Shown here: positions 18,228 to 26,806 of the stretch, piece after piece
Numbering within the stretch: position 1 is the first letter of the stretch
How the letters are laid out: the number at the start of each line of letters is the position of its first letter
DNA from: an uncultured Erythrobacter sp.
Lineage (GTDB): Bacteria; Pseudomonadota; Alphaproteobacteria; Sphingomonadales; Sphingomonadaceae
Direction of reading: 5' to 3'
NCBI GenBank assembly: GCA_947502305.1
Contig: CANMZA010000001.1
Span: 1,674,001 to 1,738,000 of the forward strand
DNA length: 64,000 nt
Program-made: the position numbers and the translations under genes
The notes under the pieces: model-generated
What the model saw: only the letters and a program-made list of their open reading frames with translations
What the model was told of the DNA's origin: nothing
Databases searched by the model: none

Positions 18228-19472
18228 ATGACGGGGCTTTCCATTGCGATTGCGGGCTGCGGCCCGGCGGGTTTGACGGCGGCGCTGCTGCTGGATGGCC
18301 AGGGCCACTCTGTTGTCATTTACGATCAGTTTGATGATCCCGGGCCGGTTGGTTCGGGATTGATGATCCAACCCAGCGGCCTTGCGGTGCTGAATGCGCT
18401 TGGTCTGGCGGAGCAGACATTGGCGCGCGGTGCGCGGGTCGATTCGCTGGAGGGGATCGAAGAGAGCGGTAAGGTCGTGCTCGATGCGCCTTATCGGGCA
18501 TTGGGCGTGCCGGGCGCATTCGGGATTGGTATTCACCGCGCCAGCCTTTTTGGCGTCTTGTATGAGGCAGCCTGCGCTCGCGGCATCACGGTTGAAACCG
18601 GACACCGCGTCACCGGCAGCGATTTGACCAGCAGCGGCCGCCGCCTGACATTCGATGCGCGCCAGCCCTCCCCCGAATTTGATTTGGTGGTGGATGCCAG
18701 CGGGTGGCAGACCTTGTTCGATGATACGCCAAAAGGCGTTCTGGAATTCGGCGCGCTCTGGGCGAGCTTGCCGGCCCAGCCTAGCGACCCATTTGCCGGG
18801 AATATCCTTGAGCAGCGATATCGCCGCGCCGCGCAAATGGTGGGCGTTTTGCCCATCGGCACGCGCAAAGGACAGGGCTCGCCCGAGGTCGCCTTTTTCT
18901 GGTCGCTGCGCCGTGCAGATTATGCGGCTTGGGCGGATGCGCCGCTGGATGCGTGGAAAGAGGATGTGCTGGCGCTGTGGCCCGAAACGCGCATCTTGCT
19001 GGACCGGATCAAGAGCCGCGATCAATTGACCTTTGCCCGCTATGCTCATCGCACATTGAAACGCCCGGTGGCGGCCCGCATGATCGCCATCGGGGACGCA
19101 TGGCATTCCGCCAGTCCGCAACTGGGCCAAGGGGCGAATATGGCGTTGCTCGATGCGTGGTCGCTGTCGCGCGGCCTGTCAGAGGGGCGAACTTTGGAGG
19201 AAAAACTGCGCTTAGCCATCAGTTGGCGGCGCGATCACGTTTGGCTGTATCAATGGGTCACGCGGCTATTCACCCCGCTCTATCAATCGCAAACGCTGTG
19301 GCACCCTGCCTTGCGCGACCATTTTCTGGCACCGGCGTCAAAGGTCTGGCCAGCATCCAAAATTCAGGCCCAATTGATGAGCGGGCTGTTTGGCTTCCCG
19401 CTCGCGCCTTTGGGGCTGGCTATGCCAGATTATGAGGCGCTTTCCGCCGCCGCCAAGGCTTCGCGCAGCTGA
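18228..19472 (+). CDS. FAD-dependent monooxygenase (PHBH/UbiH fold)
   Basis: A 414-residue flavoprotein. The dinucleotide-binding GCGPAGLTAALLL is at about 11-23, a central D-x-x-V-x-A-x-G (DLVVDASG) lies near 150, and the flavin-binding IGDAWHSASPQLGQGANMALLDA at about 287-309 is the GD motif of group A hydroxylases. The substrate cannot be told; ubiquinone ring or aromatic hydroxylation is typical. The ATG at 18228 fits the Rossmann start. Its last 43 bp overlap, tail to tail, the TlpA-like gene. Confidence 0.88.
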   Translation: MTGLSIAIAGCGPAGLTAALLLDGQGHSVVIYDQFDDPGPVGSGLMIQPSGLAVLNALGLAEQTLARGARVDSLEGIEESGKVVLDAPYRALGVPGAFGIGIHRASLFGVLYEAACARGITVETGHRVTGSDLTSSGRRLTFDARQPSPEFDLVVDASGWQTLFDDTPKGVLEFGALWASLPAQPSDPFAGNILEQRYRRAAQMVGVLPIGTRKGQGSPEVAFFWSLRRADYAAWADAPLDAWKEDVLALWPETRILLDRIKSRDQLTFARYAHRTLKRPVAARMIAIGDAWHSASPQLGQGANMALLDAWSLSRGLSEGRTLEEKLRLAISWRRDHVWLYQWVTRLFTPLYQSQTLWHPALRDHFLAPASKVWPASKIQAQLMSGLFGFPLAPLGLAMPDYEALSAAAKASRS

Positions 19473-20029
19473 GCAATCGCCTCTTCGCTATCCCATTCAT
19501 AATCGCCTGCCACACGCAGGATTTCCTTGCCATCTGCGCCGAACAGGATTGTCATCGGCAACAGGCCGCCCTCTGCAAACGACACGCCCAAATCAGTGTC
19601 AGGATCGAGCCATTGTTCCAGATGTTGGAAATCACGCTGTTCAAAAAATGGCACAACCACATCGGCCCCGCGCACATCCTGACTGATCGTCAGCACCCTC
19701 AGCTCGCCCTCCATTTCGCCAGCCAACGTGTCGAGCAACGGCATTTCCACCACGCAAGGCGCACACCACGTCGCCCACAGATTGATCAGCACCGGCCCAT
19801 CAAGCGCGCCCAAATCGAGCGTGTTTCCTTGCGGGTCCTCAAAAACCAAAGCCGGCAGATCAGTCCCGGCGAAACTGCGCACCATTTGCCCTGGCAATTG
19901 CGGCGGTGGCGGCGGAGCGGCGCTTTGCCTATCCGAAGCAGCGGTTTCTTGCGCCGCGTCCCCCGCGCCACTATCGCACCCGGAAAGCGCAACCATTGCC
20001 AAACAAGCGAAACATATCGAACGGATCAT
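19430..20029 (-). CDS. TlpA/ResA-like thioredoxin-fold lipoprotein
   Basis: A 199-residue envelope protein. The lipobox LSGC gives lipidated Cys18, then a low-complexity Ala/Pro linker (about 30-48) and a thioredoxin domain with WATWCAPC active site (about 86-93) and a cis-Pro region GLLPMT. It probably reduces or oxidises envelope disulfides, for example in cytochrome c maturation. Its ATG and that of argH share the four bases CATG, and its 3' end overlaps the FAD monooxygenase by 43 bp, so its promoter must lie inside the argH coding sequence. Confidence 0.88.
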   Translation of the reverse strand: MIRSICFACLAMVALSGCDSGAGDAAQETAASDRQSAAPPPPPQLPGQMVRSFAGTDLPALVFEDPQGNTLDLGALDGPVLINLWATWCAPCVVEMPLLDTLAGEMEGELRVLTISQDVRGADVVVPFFEQRDFQHLEQWLDPDTDLGVSFAEGGLLPMTILFGADGKEILRVAGDYEWDSEEAIAQLREALAAAESAS

Positions 20030-21473
20030 GAGCGACTCCAACAAATCAACAGGCGGCCTATCGCCGAACACGGCCTCCAACAGCATGTGGGGCGGCCGCT
20101 TCGCTGAAGGGCCTAGCGCGATCATGCGCGAAATCAATGCCTCTATCCCGTTCGACAAGGCATTGTGGCGCGAAGATATCCGCGCATCCAAAGCGCATGT
20201 GGCGATGCTCAGCGCGCAAGGGATTGTTGCCGCTGATGACGCCGCGACGATCACGGATGGGCTGGACCAAATCGCGGCGGAATATGCGCGTGACGGCGTG
20301 CCAGAAGACTGGGATCTCGAAGACATCCACATGACGGTGGAGGCGCGCCTGACGGAGCTGATCGGGCCGGTCGCCGGGCGTTTGCACACCGCGCGCAGCC
20401 GCAACGATCAAGTCGCCACCGATTTTCGCCTATGGGTCCGCGCCGCCAATGCGCGCGCGATGGCAGGTATCGAGGCGTTGCGCGCAGCCTTGGTGGAACG
20501 GGCCGATGAACATGCGGCGACAATCATGCCCGGTTTCACGCATTTGCAAACGGCGCAGCCTGTAACCTTGGGCCACCATTTGATGGCGTATTTCGAAATG
20601 CTGGGCCGCGATCATGCGCGTTTTGCCGCCGCGCAAACGCGCTTGCTGGAATGCCCGCTTGGCTCGGCCGCCTTGGCCGGAACCGGCTTTCCCATTGACC
20701 GCGACGCCACCGCCGCCGCGCTTGAATTTGCTGGGCCGACGCGCAATTCCTTGGATGCCGTTTCTGACCGCGATTTCGCGCTCGATTACCTGATGGCGAC
20801 CAGCCAATGCGCCATCCATCTGTCGCGCCTTGCCGAAGAATTGATCCTCTGGGCCAGTCAGCCTTTTGGCTTCGCATCCTTGCCCGACAGCCTGTCCACT
20901 GGTTCATCGATCATGCCGCAAAAACGCAACCCCGACGCCGCCGAATTGGTGCGCGGACATTCGGGGCGCATTATCGGCGCCTGCAATGCGTTGATGATCA
21001 CGATGAAAGGCCTGCCGCTCGCCTATTCGAAAGATATGCAGGACGACAAACCGCCCGTTTTTGAAGCCGCAGGATTGTTCGACCTTTCGCTCGCCGCGAT
21101 GACCGGGATGATTGCGGAGACAACGTTCAAACCGGATCGTATGCGCGCCGCGGCGCAGGCGGGGCATGCGACCGCGACCGATCTGGCCGATTGGTTGGTG
21201 AGGGAAGCGGATATTCCATTCCGAGAGGCGCATCATATCACCGGAGAAGCCGTAAAGCTGGCAGATCGGAAAGCCTGCTCGCTTGAGGAATTGCCGCTCA
21301 GCGACTTGCAAGCCATCGACATGCGGATTGATGACCGGGTATTTTCCGCATTGTCGATCGACGCATCTGTCGCCTCGCGCGCATCCTATGGCGGGACCGC
21401 GCCGGATCAGGTAAGGCAGCGCGTAGCAGAGGCCCGGTTGCAAATGGGCCGAGACACACAGGCGGAGGAATGA
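20028..21473 (+). CDS. argH: Argininosuccinate lyase
   Basis: It cleaves argininosuccinate to arginine and fumarate, the last step of arginine synthesis. The 481 residues include [11 protein letters not shown] near the N-terminus, TARSRNDQ with the catalytic region, and the fumarase/lyase signature [11 protein letters not shown]. The start at 20028 adds an 18-residue tail before MWGGRF; a later ATG at 20085 lacks a ribosome site. The next gene starts in its stop codon (ATGATGA). Confidence 0.96.
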   Translation: MSDSNKSTGGLSPNTASNSMWGGRFAEGPSAIMREINASIPFDKALWREDIRASKAHVAMLSAQGIVAADDAATITDGLDQIAAEYARDGVPEDWDLEDIHMTVEARLTELIGPVAGRLHTARSRNDQVATDFRLWVRAANARAMAGIEALRAALVERADEHAATIMPGFTHLQTAQPVTLGHHLMAYFEMLGRDHARFAAAQTRLLECPLGSAALAGTGFPIDRDATAAALEFAGPTRNSLDAVSDRDFALDYLMATSQCAIHLSRLAEELILWASQPFGFASLPDSLSTGSSIMPQKRNPDAAELVRGHSGRIIGACNALMITMKGLPLAYSKDMQDDKPPVFEAAGLFDLSLAAMTGMIAETTFKPDRMRAAAQAGHATATDLADWLVREADIPFREAHHITGEAVKLADRKACSLEELPLSDLQAIDMRIDDRVFSALSIDASVASRASYGGTAPDQVRQRVAEARLQMGRDTQAEE

Positions 21474-21709
21474 TGCGCATCGCTCTGATCTTGATTGCCG
21501 GATTGGCCATTTCCGCCTGCGGGGCGCGCACCGGTTTGAAACCGGTCGAAGGCAGCAGCCTGCCGCCGACCGCTTACGGCGAACAAGAAAGCGCACAGCC
21601 GGAACAATTGCTCGAATTGGAAGCGCTCGCCGCCCCGGAACGCAGCGTCGAATTGCGCCGCCGGTCCGAAGAACGCGAAGACGATCCGTTCGACCTGCCG
21701 CCTGAATAA
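21473..21709 (+). CDS. Small lipoprotein, LptM-like
   Basis: About 78 residues with a short leader and lipobox (L-A-I-S-A-C) giving Cys18, followed by GARTGLKPVEGSSLPP and an acidic, glutamate-rich tail. A lipidated C-G-x-x-G-x-L/P-x-P start next to lysA is the pattern of the LptM/YifL family, which in E. coli helps mature the LptD lipopolysaccharide translocon. Two adjacent ATGs are possible; GGAGG lies four bases before the second (21473), which I prefer over 21470. The argH-lipoprotein-lysA order is, to my recollection, common in alphaproteobacteria. Confidence 0.75.
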   Translation: MRIALILIAGLAISACGARTGLKPVEGSSLPPTAYGEQESAQPEQLLELEALAAPERSVELRRRSEEREDDPFDLPPE

Positions 21710-21741
21710 TCCCCTCTAGACAATCACCGCATTAGGATTTC

Positions 21742-23001
21742 ATGGACCATTTCGCTCTCCAATCCGGCGTCATGCACGCCGAAGACGTCGCCTTGCCGCG
21801 CATTGCTGAGGATGTTGGCACCCCGGTTTACGTCTATTCGCGCGCCACTTTGGAACGCCATGCGCGCGTGTTTCGCGAAGCATTGGACGGCGTGCCCAAC
21901 AAATTGATCGCCTTTGCTGTGAAAGCGAACCCGAACCTCGCTGTGCTCAAAGTGTTGCAGCGGCAGGGATACGGCGCCGATGTTGTGTCAGTGGGCGAAA
22001 TGCGGCGCGCTTTGGCGGCGGGCATTGAACCGGCAAAGATCGTCTTTTCTGGCGTAGGCAAGACCGCCGCTGAGCTAGAGGCGGCGCTGAAGGCGGGCAT
22101 CGGCCAGTTTAATATTGAAAGCGAAGAAGAAGGCATCGAGCTGGCCGAAATCGCCGCGAGAATGGGATGCTTGGCGCAGTGCGCTTTGCGGATCAATCCC
22201 GATGTCGATGCGGGCACGCATGACAAAATTTCGACCGGAAAAGCGGATAACAAATTTGGCGTCCCGATTGACGAAGCCGGGCAGATCTTTGGCAAATTGG
22301 CAGGTCAGCCGAGTGTGAATTTACGCGGCGTGGCCGTGCATATCGGCAGCCAGCTCGGCGATCTCGCACCGCTCGAACGTGCCTTTGAAAAATTGGGCAA
22401 TTTGGTCACGGCGCTGCGCGGGGCCGGTCACACGATTACTCATGTCGATCTGGGCGGCGGATTGGGTGTGCCCTATAAACAAGGCGAAACATTGCCCAGC
22501 CCGGCCGAATATGGGGCGATGGTTGCGCGCGTGACAAAGGATTGGGACGTATCGCTGATCTTTGAACCGGGCCGCGTGATTGCAGGCAATGCCGGGGTGC
22601 TGCTGACGCGAGTGGTGCGGGTTAAACGCGGTATCAACGATCCCTTTGTGATCGTGGATGCGGCGATGAATGATCTGGCGCGTCCGGCGCTTTACGGTGC
22701 CTATCATGATTTTGCAGCGGTGGAGCCGGGCGGTGATCGGATGACGGCCAATATTGTTGGCCCGATTTGCGAGACAGGCGACACATTCGCGATGGGCCGG
22801 GATTGCGACCGGTTGGTCACGGGCGATCTTGCGGTCTTTCGCACCGCTGGCGCTTACGGCGCGACGATGGCTTCCTCTTACAATTCGCGCGGTTTTGTCG
22901 CCGAAGTGTTGGTTGATGGCGACAAATTTGCAGTGGTCGCGGACCGGATCGATGCGGGCGAGATTATGGATGCAGAGCGTGTGCCTGATTGGCTTGAATG
23001 A
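21742..23001 (+). CDS. lysA: Diaminopimelate decarboxylase
   Basis: It decarboxylates meso-diaminopimelate to lysine with PLP. The 419 residues carry the PLP lysine Lys61 in AVKANPNLAVL, the HIGSQ motif, the phosphate-binding glycine stretch LGGGLGV, EPGRVIAGNAG, and CETGD/Y near the active-site face. It follows the small lipoprotein by 32 bp in the argH unit. Confidence 0.97.
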   Translation: MDHFALQSGVMHAEDVALPRIAEDVGTPVYVYSRATLERHARVFREALDGVPNKLIAFAVKANPNLAVLKVLQRQGYGADVVSVGEMRRALAAGIEPAKIVFSGVGKTAAELEAALKAGIGQFNIESEEEGIELAEIAARMGCLAQCALRINPDVDAGTHDKISTGKADNKFGVPIDEAGQIFGKLAGQPSVNLRGVAVHIGSQLGDLAPLERAFEKLGNLVTALRGAGHTITHVDLGGGLGVPYKQGETLPSPAEYGAMVARVTKDWDVSLIFEPGRVIAGNAGVLLTRVVRVKRGINDPFVIVDAAMNDLARPALYGAYHDFAAVEPGGDRMTANIVGPICETGDTFAMGRDCDRLVTGDLAVFRTAGAYGATMASSYNSRGFVAEVLVDGDKFAVVADRIDAGEIMDAERVPDWLE

Positions 23002-23034
23002 CGCATTTGCGAAAATTGCCTATGAAAGTGCGTC

Positions 23035-23904
23035 ATGAGCGAGATTGAGAGCCTGCCGCTGTTTCACAAGATTGCCGGCACTGCGGTGCTGGTTTTGGGC
23101 GATGGCGCGGTGGCGGAGCCTAAGCGGCGCTTGGTTGAACGCGCTGGCGGCCGGGTCGTCGATGACACGCAGCGGGCGATTGATGAAGGGGTGCGGATCG
23201 CATTTGTCGCTTTCGAAGATGCGCGCGCATGCGAAGTGGCGGCGATCAATTTGCGCTGCGCGGGAATGCTTGTGAATGTGGTGGACCGGCCAGACCTGTG
23301 CGATTTTACCACGCCCAGCATCCTTGACCGCAACCCCGTCTTAATCGCGGTGGGTACAGGCGGTGCGTCGGCAGGGTTGGCGAAACATATTCGGTTGAGG
23401 TTGGAGCGGATTTTGCCCGCCTCTTTGGGCAAATTGGCGCGGGCTTTGTTTGCCGCCCGGCCCAATCTGCGCGCAAATTTTCCGGATGGCGCGGATCGGC
23501 GGCGGGCCGTGGATGAGGCGCTGCGCGAGGGCGGAGCGCTGGATGCGATGGACCCGAATTCCCATGAACAAGTCACGCCATGGCTGGATGGCGCAGGACA
23601 AGCCGCTCAGGGTGAAACCGTCCTGTTCACCTTGAACAGTGGCGATCCCGAAGATCTTACAGTGAGGCAAGCCCGCATGTTGGGCGAGGCCGATGTGGTT
23701 TGCATTGAGGGCGATGCCCCCGATGGATTTTTCACGCCTATCCTCACAAGAGCCCGCGCCGATGCTCAGCGCCTCACTTGCGATCCGGCCAAATGCCCGC
23801 GCGCTTTGTCACCGGCGACGGCGGTAAGTTGCGGCCAAATCGGGCACGCTGATGAACGCTCGGGTGATCTCACTGTAATCCTGCGCGCGCCTTCCGCCCT
23901 TTAA
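23035..23904 (+). CDS. Siroheme synthase N-terminal domain protein with vestigial SUMT-like tail
   Basis: A 289-residue protein. The first half (1-150) matches the precorrin-2 dehydrogenase/ferrochelatase half of CysG: Rossmann segment VLVLGDGAVAEPKRRL at about 18-33, VVDRPDLCDFTTPSI, then a helical dimerisation region. From about 195 the sequence TLNSGDPEDLTVRQARMLGEADVV resembles the first strand-helix of uroporphyrinogen-III methyltransferase but continues for only about 90 residues and lacks the rest of that domain. A complete methyltransferase is encoded separately at 60031. It overlaps the convergent regulator by four bases (TTAA). Confidence 0.8.
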   Translation: MSEIESLPLFHKIAGTAVLVLGDGAVAEPKRRLVERAGGRVVDDTQRAIDEGVRIAFVAFEDARACEVAAINLRCAGMLVNVVDRPDLCDFTTPSILDRNPVLIAVGTGGASAGLAKHIRLRLERILPASLGKLARALFAARPNLRANFPDGADRRRAVDEALREGGALDAMDPNSHEQVTPWLDGAGQAAQGETVLFTLNSGDPEDLTVRQARMLGEADVVCIEGDAPDGFFTPILTRARADAQRLTCDPAKCPRALSPATAVSCGQIGHADERSGDLTVILRAPSAL

Positions 23905-24998
23905 GCCGCATGCGGCATCGCCGCTTCTACTTCGCCAAAATACCGCGCCATTGCATCGGTTGACTGATCGCTCAGCGCAATAAAGGCACGGCGGCGATCA
24001 CTGGAATCGGCAACCCGTACAAACACACCGCTATCGACCAATTGCTTGATCCAACGCAGCGCCGTCGTCGCCGGAACCGCCGCAGCGATGCAAAGCGAGG
24101 TCACTGACACGCGGGCATGTTCTGCATGCGCAGCCGTCAGATCGAGGAGCATGTCCCAAGCGGGATCGGCAAACAGTTCTCCTTCGAAGAACTTTGCCCG
24201 CGCCTGGCGCCGGGCGATTAACTGCCGAACATGACGCGGATCAGGCAAAGCGGGCCGCGCCGAATTAAAGCGCGGCGCTGCGCTCACATCACCCACATTC
24301 GTTTCATCCACCTGACTGCTGGCGAAACCCACCGGCTGAGAATTTGCAGAATGTGCCCGCAAAGCTAATTGCGTATTGGCCGCGCTGCTAGGCGAACCAG
24401 AAAGCCCCTCCAGCTTATGCGCAATCGCTTCGACCTGACGCGACAGATGGAGCAGGCCGAGACGGTCCTCCTCTGTCATCTCGCGCACGCGAGAATTTGA
24501 GATATCGGCCATTACCCGGCCCACGGCCAGCACGCGTTCCGCCCTGCTTGGTTGAACCAGCAATTGCGGATCGGACTGATCCACCGCGCCAAACACATCA
24601 TCCAGAGCGTCAAGCGAGGTCAAAACAATCAATTTGGCGCCAGAGCGCGCCGCCCGCATATCCAGCCGCGACAGCGCCGCCAAAGTGGCCGCATCGACAA
24701 TCGGGCAATCAATCATCACCGCATCACCCAAGGCAGTGGTCGGTCCATCCAGAAGGTTTGTGATGGGGCCGCCGTCAATTGCGGCAAAACCAGCCCCGCC
24801 CAAATCCTCGTTGATCTCGCTGCGCATACTGGCGCGGTCCCCAAAGATCGAGATCCGCGCAGGCAGGCCCGCGCTGTCTGTAATCGCGCTACCTGTAATC
24901 GCGCTGCCTGTAATCGCACCGGCGCCAGCCGGATCAAAGTCTTCGCCATCGGCGCTGTCATAAGCAAAATCTGAAGTCTGATAATCGAGCTGCGTCAT
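23901..24998 (-). CDS. Pseudo-receiver plus winged-helix regulator
   Basis: A 365-residue cytoplasmic protein. Residues of about 48-165 read like a receiver-fold domain (ISIFGD strand, VMIDCP at the phospho-Asp strand, KLIVLTS), but the usual Lys after the fifth strand is replaced by QPSRAE and the acidic pair is missing. A helical linker follows (170-200), then a MarR-like winged helix at about 275-355 (VSVTSLCIAAAVPATTALRW recognition region; wing DSSDRRR). GGGAG stands eight bases before ATG 24998. The N-terminus carries a three-fold AIT(G/D)S repeat. It diverges from the sigma factor gene across 130 bp and may regulate it. Ligand unknown. Confidence 0.65.
   Translation of the reverse strand: MTQLDYQTSDFAYDSADGEDFDPAGAGAITGSAITGSAITDSAGLPARISIFGDRASMRSEINEDLGGAGFAAIDGGPITNLLDGPTTALGDAVMIDCPIVDAATLAALSRLDMRAARSGAKLIVLTSLDALDDVFGAVDQSDPQLLVQPSRAERVLAVGRVMADISNSRVREMTEEDRLGLLHLSRQVEAIAHKLEGLSGSPSSAANTQLALRAHSANSQPVGFASSQVDETNVGDVSAAPRFNSARPALPDPRHVRQLIARRQARAKFFEGELFADPAWDMLLDLTAAHAEHARVSVTSLCIAAAVPATTALRWIKQLVDSGVFVRVADSSDRRRAFIALSDQSTDAMARYFGEVEAAMPHAA
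24878..24922. repeat. 15-bp tandem repeat inside the regulator gene
   Basis: Three in-frame units begin CTGTAATCGC at 24878, 24893 and 24908 (third unit diverges at its end). They encode a repeated five-residue A-I-T-G/D-S stretch in the disordered N-terminus of the winged-helix protein and look like slippage. Confidence 0.85.
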
Positions 24999-25128
24999 CG
25001 AATCACTCCCTCTGAAAGTAGAACGATAGTAGAACAAACAAGGATCAAGTCAAGATTTCTAAGGTTAGATCGACTTTTCCACTTCGCGAATTGAACTTAT
25101 TGGGCCTTTCAGGCGACTACCTTACTGA

Positions 25129-25737
25129 ATGAACAAATCGCCCCGCCTCAACGCCTTAACGGGCGCGCCATCCACTTCTGGAGAGCTCTATAATGAGTTC
25201 CTCGTTGTGGCCGCTCAACGCGGGGATCGGCGTGCAATGGCGCGGCTTTTTGAACGATGGAACATGCGATTGATCCGTGCCGCCCGGCGATATTGCGGGG
25301 GCCAAGCTGGCGGCGATGAGGTTGCGCTAGATCTGGCGCAGGAATGCTGGCTGGCGATTTGCAAGGGGATCGCGGACTTGCGCAATCCGGCACAATTTCG
25401 CAGCTATGCCTTTGCCATTTTGCACCGCAAAGGCGCGGATCATTTGCGCCGGTCCTTGCGCGAACGGGACGATGCCGGCAACCGCGCAGCAGAGCCCGCA
25501 AGCGCTGTTCACGCCCGCCAATCTGACGCCGCGGCCATTGCCCAAGCCTTTGCCGCCTTGCCGCCCGATCAACGGCTCGCGGCGCATTTGCATTTTGCAG
25601 AAGGGTTGACCCTGCGCGAAATTGCGCAGGTCCAATCCATCCCCGAAGGCACCGCGAAAAGCCGCCTTTTCCATGCTCGGCGCAAATTGAAAGCCGCGCT
25701 CGCCCCCGATGAAACAGACAATACGATTGGAGAATAA
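25129..25737 (+). CDS. ECF-type RNA polymerase sigma factor
   Basis: A 202-residue sigma factor. Region 2 spans about 28-100 (AQRGDRRAMARLFERW, DLAQECWLAI, FRSYAFAILHRKGADHLRR), and region 4 about 140-190 (ALPPDQRLAAHLHFAEGLTLREIAQV, GTAKSRLFHARRKLK). It lacks region 3, as expected for group 4 factors. The only gene clearly linked to it is the small two-TM protein two bases downstream. No classical anti-sigma with a zinc motif or ChrR fold is adjacent. Confidence 0.9.
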   Translation: MNKSPRLNALTGAPSTSGELYNEFLVVAAQRGDRRAMARLFERWNMRLIRAARRYCGGQAGGDEVALDLAQECWLAICKGIADLRNPAQFRSYAFAILHRKGADHLRRSLRERDDAGNRAAEPASAVHARQSDAAAIAQAFAALPPDQRLAAHLHFAEGLTLREIAQVQSIPEGTAKSRLFHARRKLKAALAPDETDNTIGE

Positions 25738-25739
25738 CA

Positions 25740-26114
25740 ATGACCAATGAAGACGAACGTATCCAACAGGCACTTGGCCAAGATGATCACGCTTTTCTTG
25801 CCAGCCTCGATAGTGATCGCGGCCTGTTCGAACAGATCGGCGACAGTTGGAAGGGCCCTCTGGGTATGTGGGCCAAGTTCAGCTTTGCCTTCTCAGTCGG
25901 GATCGGATTGGCGCTGGCGTACAGTTTCTACCGCGTCATGACCGCTCCGGGCGGGGATGCACTAATGGGCTGGGGTTTCACCTGCCTTGCGCTGCTGATC
26001 ATGCAGGGTTTCGTCAAAGAGTGGATGCTTGCCCGGATGAATATGCTGACGGTGCTGAGCGAAGTGAAGCGGTTGCAAGTGCAGGTCGCGCTGTTGTCGG
26101 AGCAGGAACGCTAA
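25740..26114 (+). CDS. Two-TM membrane protein paired with the sigma factor
   Basis: A 124-residue protein with a cytoplasmic N-terminal segment of about 42 residues, TM segments at about 45-66 (FSFAFSVGIGLALAYSFY) and 75-93 (LMGWGFTCLALLIMQGF), and a C-terminal helix rich in Leu, Val and Gln that could be a coiled coil. It starts two bases after the sigma stop. I do not recognise a named family with certainty. The pairing suggests an anti-sigma or sigma-regulated membrane partner; the sequence has no HXXXCXXC zinc motif. It ends overlapping the next gene by four bases. Confidence 0.7.
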   Translation: MTNEDERIQQALGQDDHAFLASLDSDRGLFEQIGDSWKGPLGMWAKFSFAFSVGIGLALAYSFYRVMTAPGGDALMGWGFTCLALLIMQGFVKEWMLARMNMLTVLSEVKRLQVQVALLSEQER

Positions 26115-26704
26115 GGGCGGATCTCAATCGGAGTGCCGTCGGGGACAATCTGCCACAATTCCTCAATCTGCGCATTGGTTAGGGCCACGCAGCCATCGGT
26201 CCAATCGCCGCGCATCCGGCCCGGACGCCCGGTTGGCTGGCCATGGATGAAGATATCGCCGCCGGGGGATCGCCCATATTGGCCAGCAAAGGCGCGGTCT
26301 TGGCGGTTGGGATAGGAAATGCGCAAGGATAGGTGAAACGAGCTGCGCGGGTTGCGCGTGTCGATGGTGTACAAGCCTTCTGGCGTGCGTTCGTCCCCTT
26401 GAAATCGTTTGTGCCCCATCGGGGCATCGCCAAATTGCAAGCCGCGATAGGCGCGCACCGGACGGCCACTTTGATAGGCGATGAGCAACCGTTCCGATTT
26501 GTCGATCACCAGATAATCCGCAACGATCGGCTGACCCGAAAGCGGATCGCGCGGGATTGAGCGGGCGGCGTAACGCTGGCTAGAGCCGGGGACCTGCGCG
26601 CTAGGAAAAGGCGCATTTGCCGCCGGATCGGCGCGGGCGGTCCGCTGAGGTCCGGCGCAGGAGGTCAGTGTTAGGGCCAGCATCAAGACAGCAATTGCTC
26701 TCAT
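26111..26704 (-). CDS. L,D-transpeptidase-family lipoprotein (YkuD fold)
   Basis: A 197-residue envelope protein with lipobox LTSC at Cys16. The YkuD catalytic region is visible as FIHGQPTG with the conserved His and WTDGCVALTN with the catalytic Cys; substitution of S-x-G-C-I/V-R by T-D-G-C-V-A is seen in the murein-hydrolase-like DpaA/YafK branch. It should cross-link or cleave peptidoglycan stem peptides or protein-peptidoglycan links. Its stop overlaps that of the convergent membrane protein by four bases. Confidence 0.85.
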   Translation of the reverse strand: MRAIAVLMLALTLTSCAGPQRTARADPAANAPFPSAQVPGSSQRYAARSIPRDPLSGQPIVADYLVIDKSERLLIAYQSGRPVRAYRGLQFGDAPMGHKRFQGDERTPEGLYTIDTRNPRSSFHLSLRISYPNRQDRAFAGQYGRSPGGDIFIHGQPTGRPGRMRGDWTDGCVALTNAQIEELWQIVPDGTPIEIRP

Positions 26705-26806
26705 ATAGGCGCTTTTAACCGGCCCAGAGCGCTCTCGCAATTCCGTCTGTCACCCCATGTCCCATGCAAGGACTCGTTTAATCCCCGCGGGCGCAAACCC
26801 AGCGCA

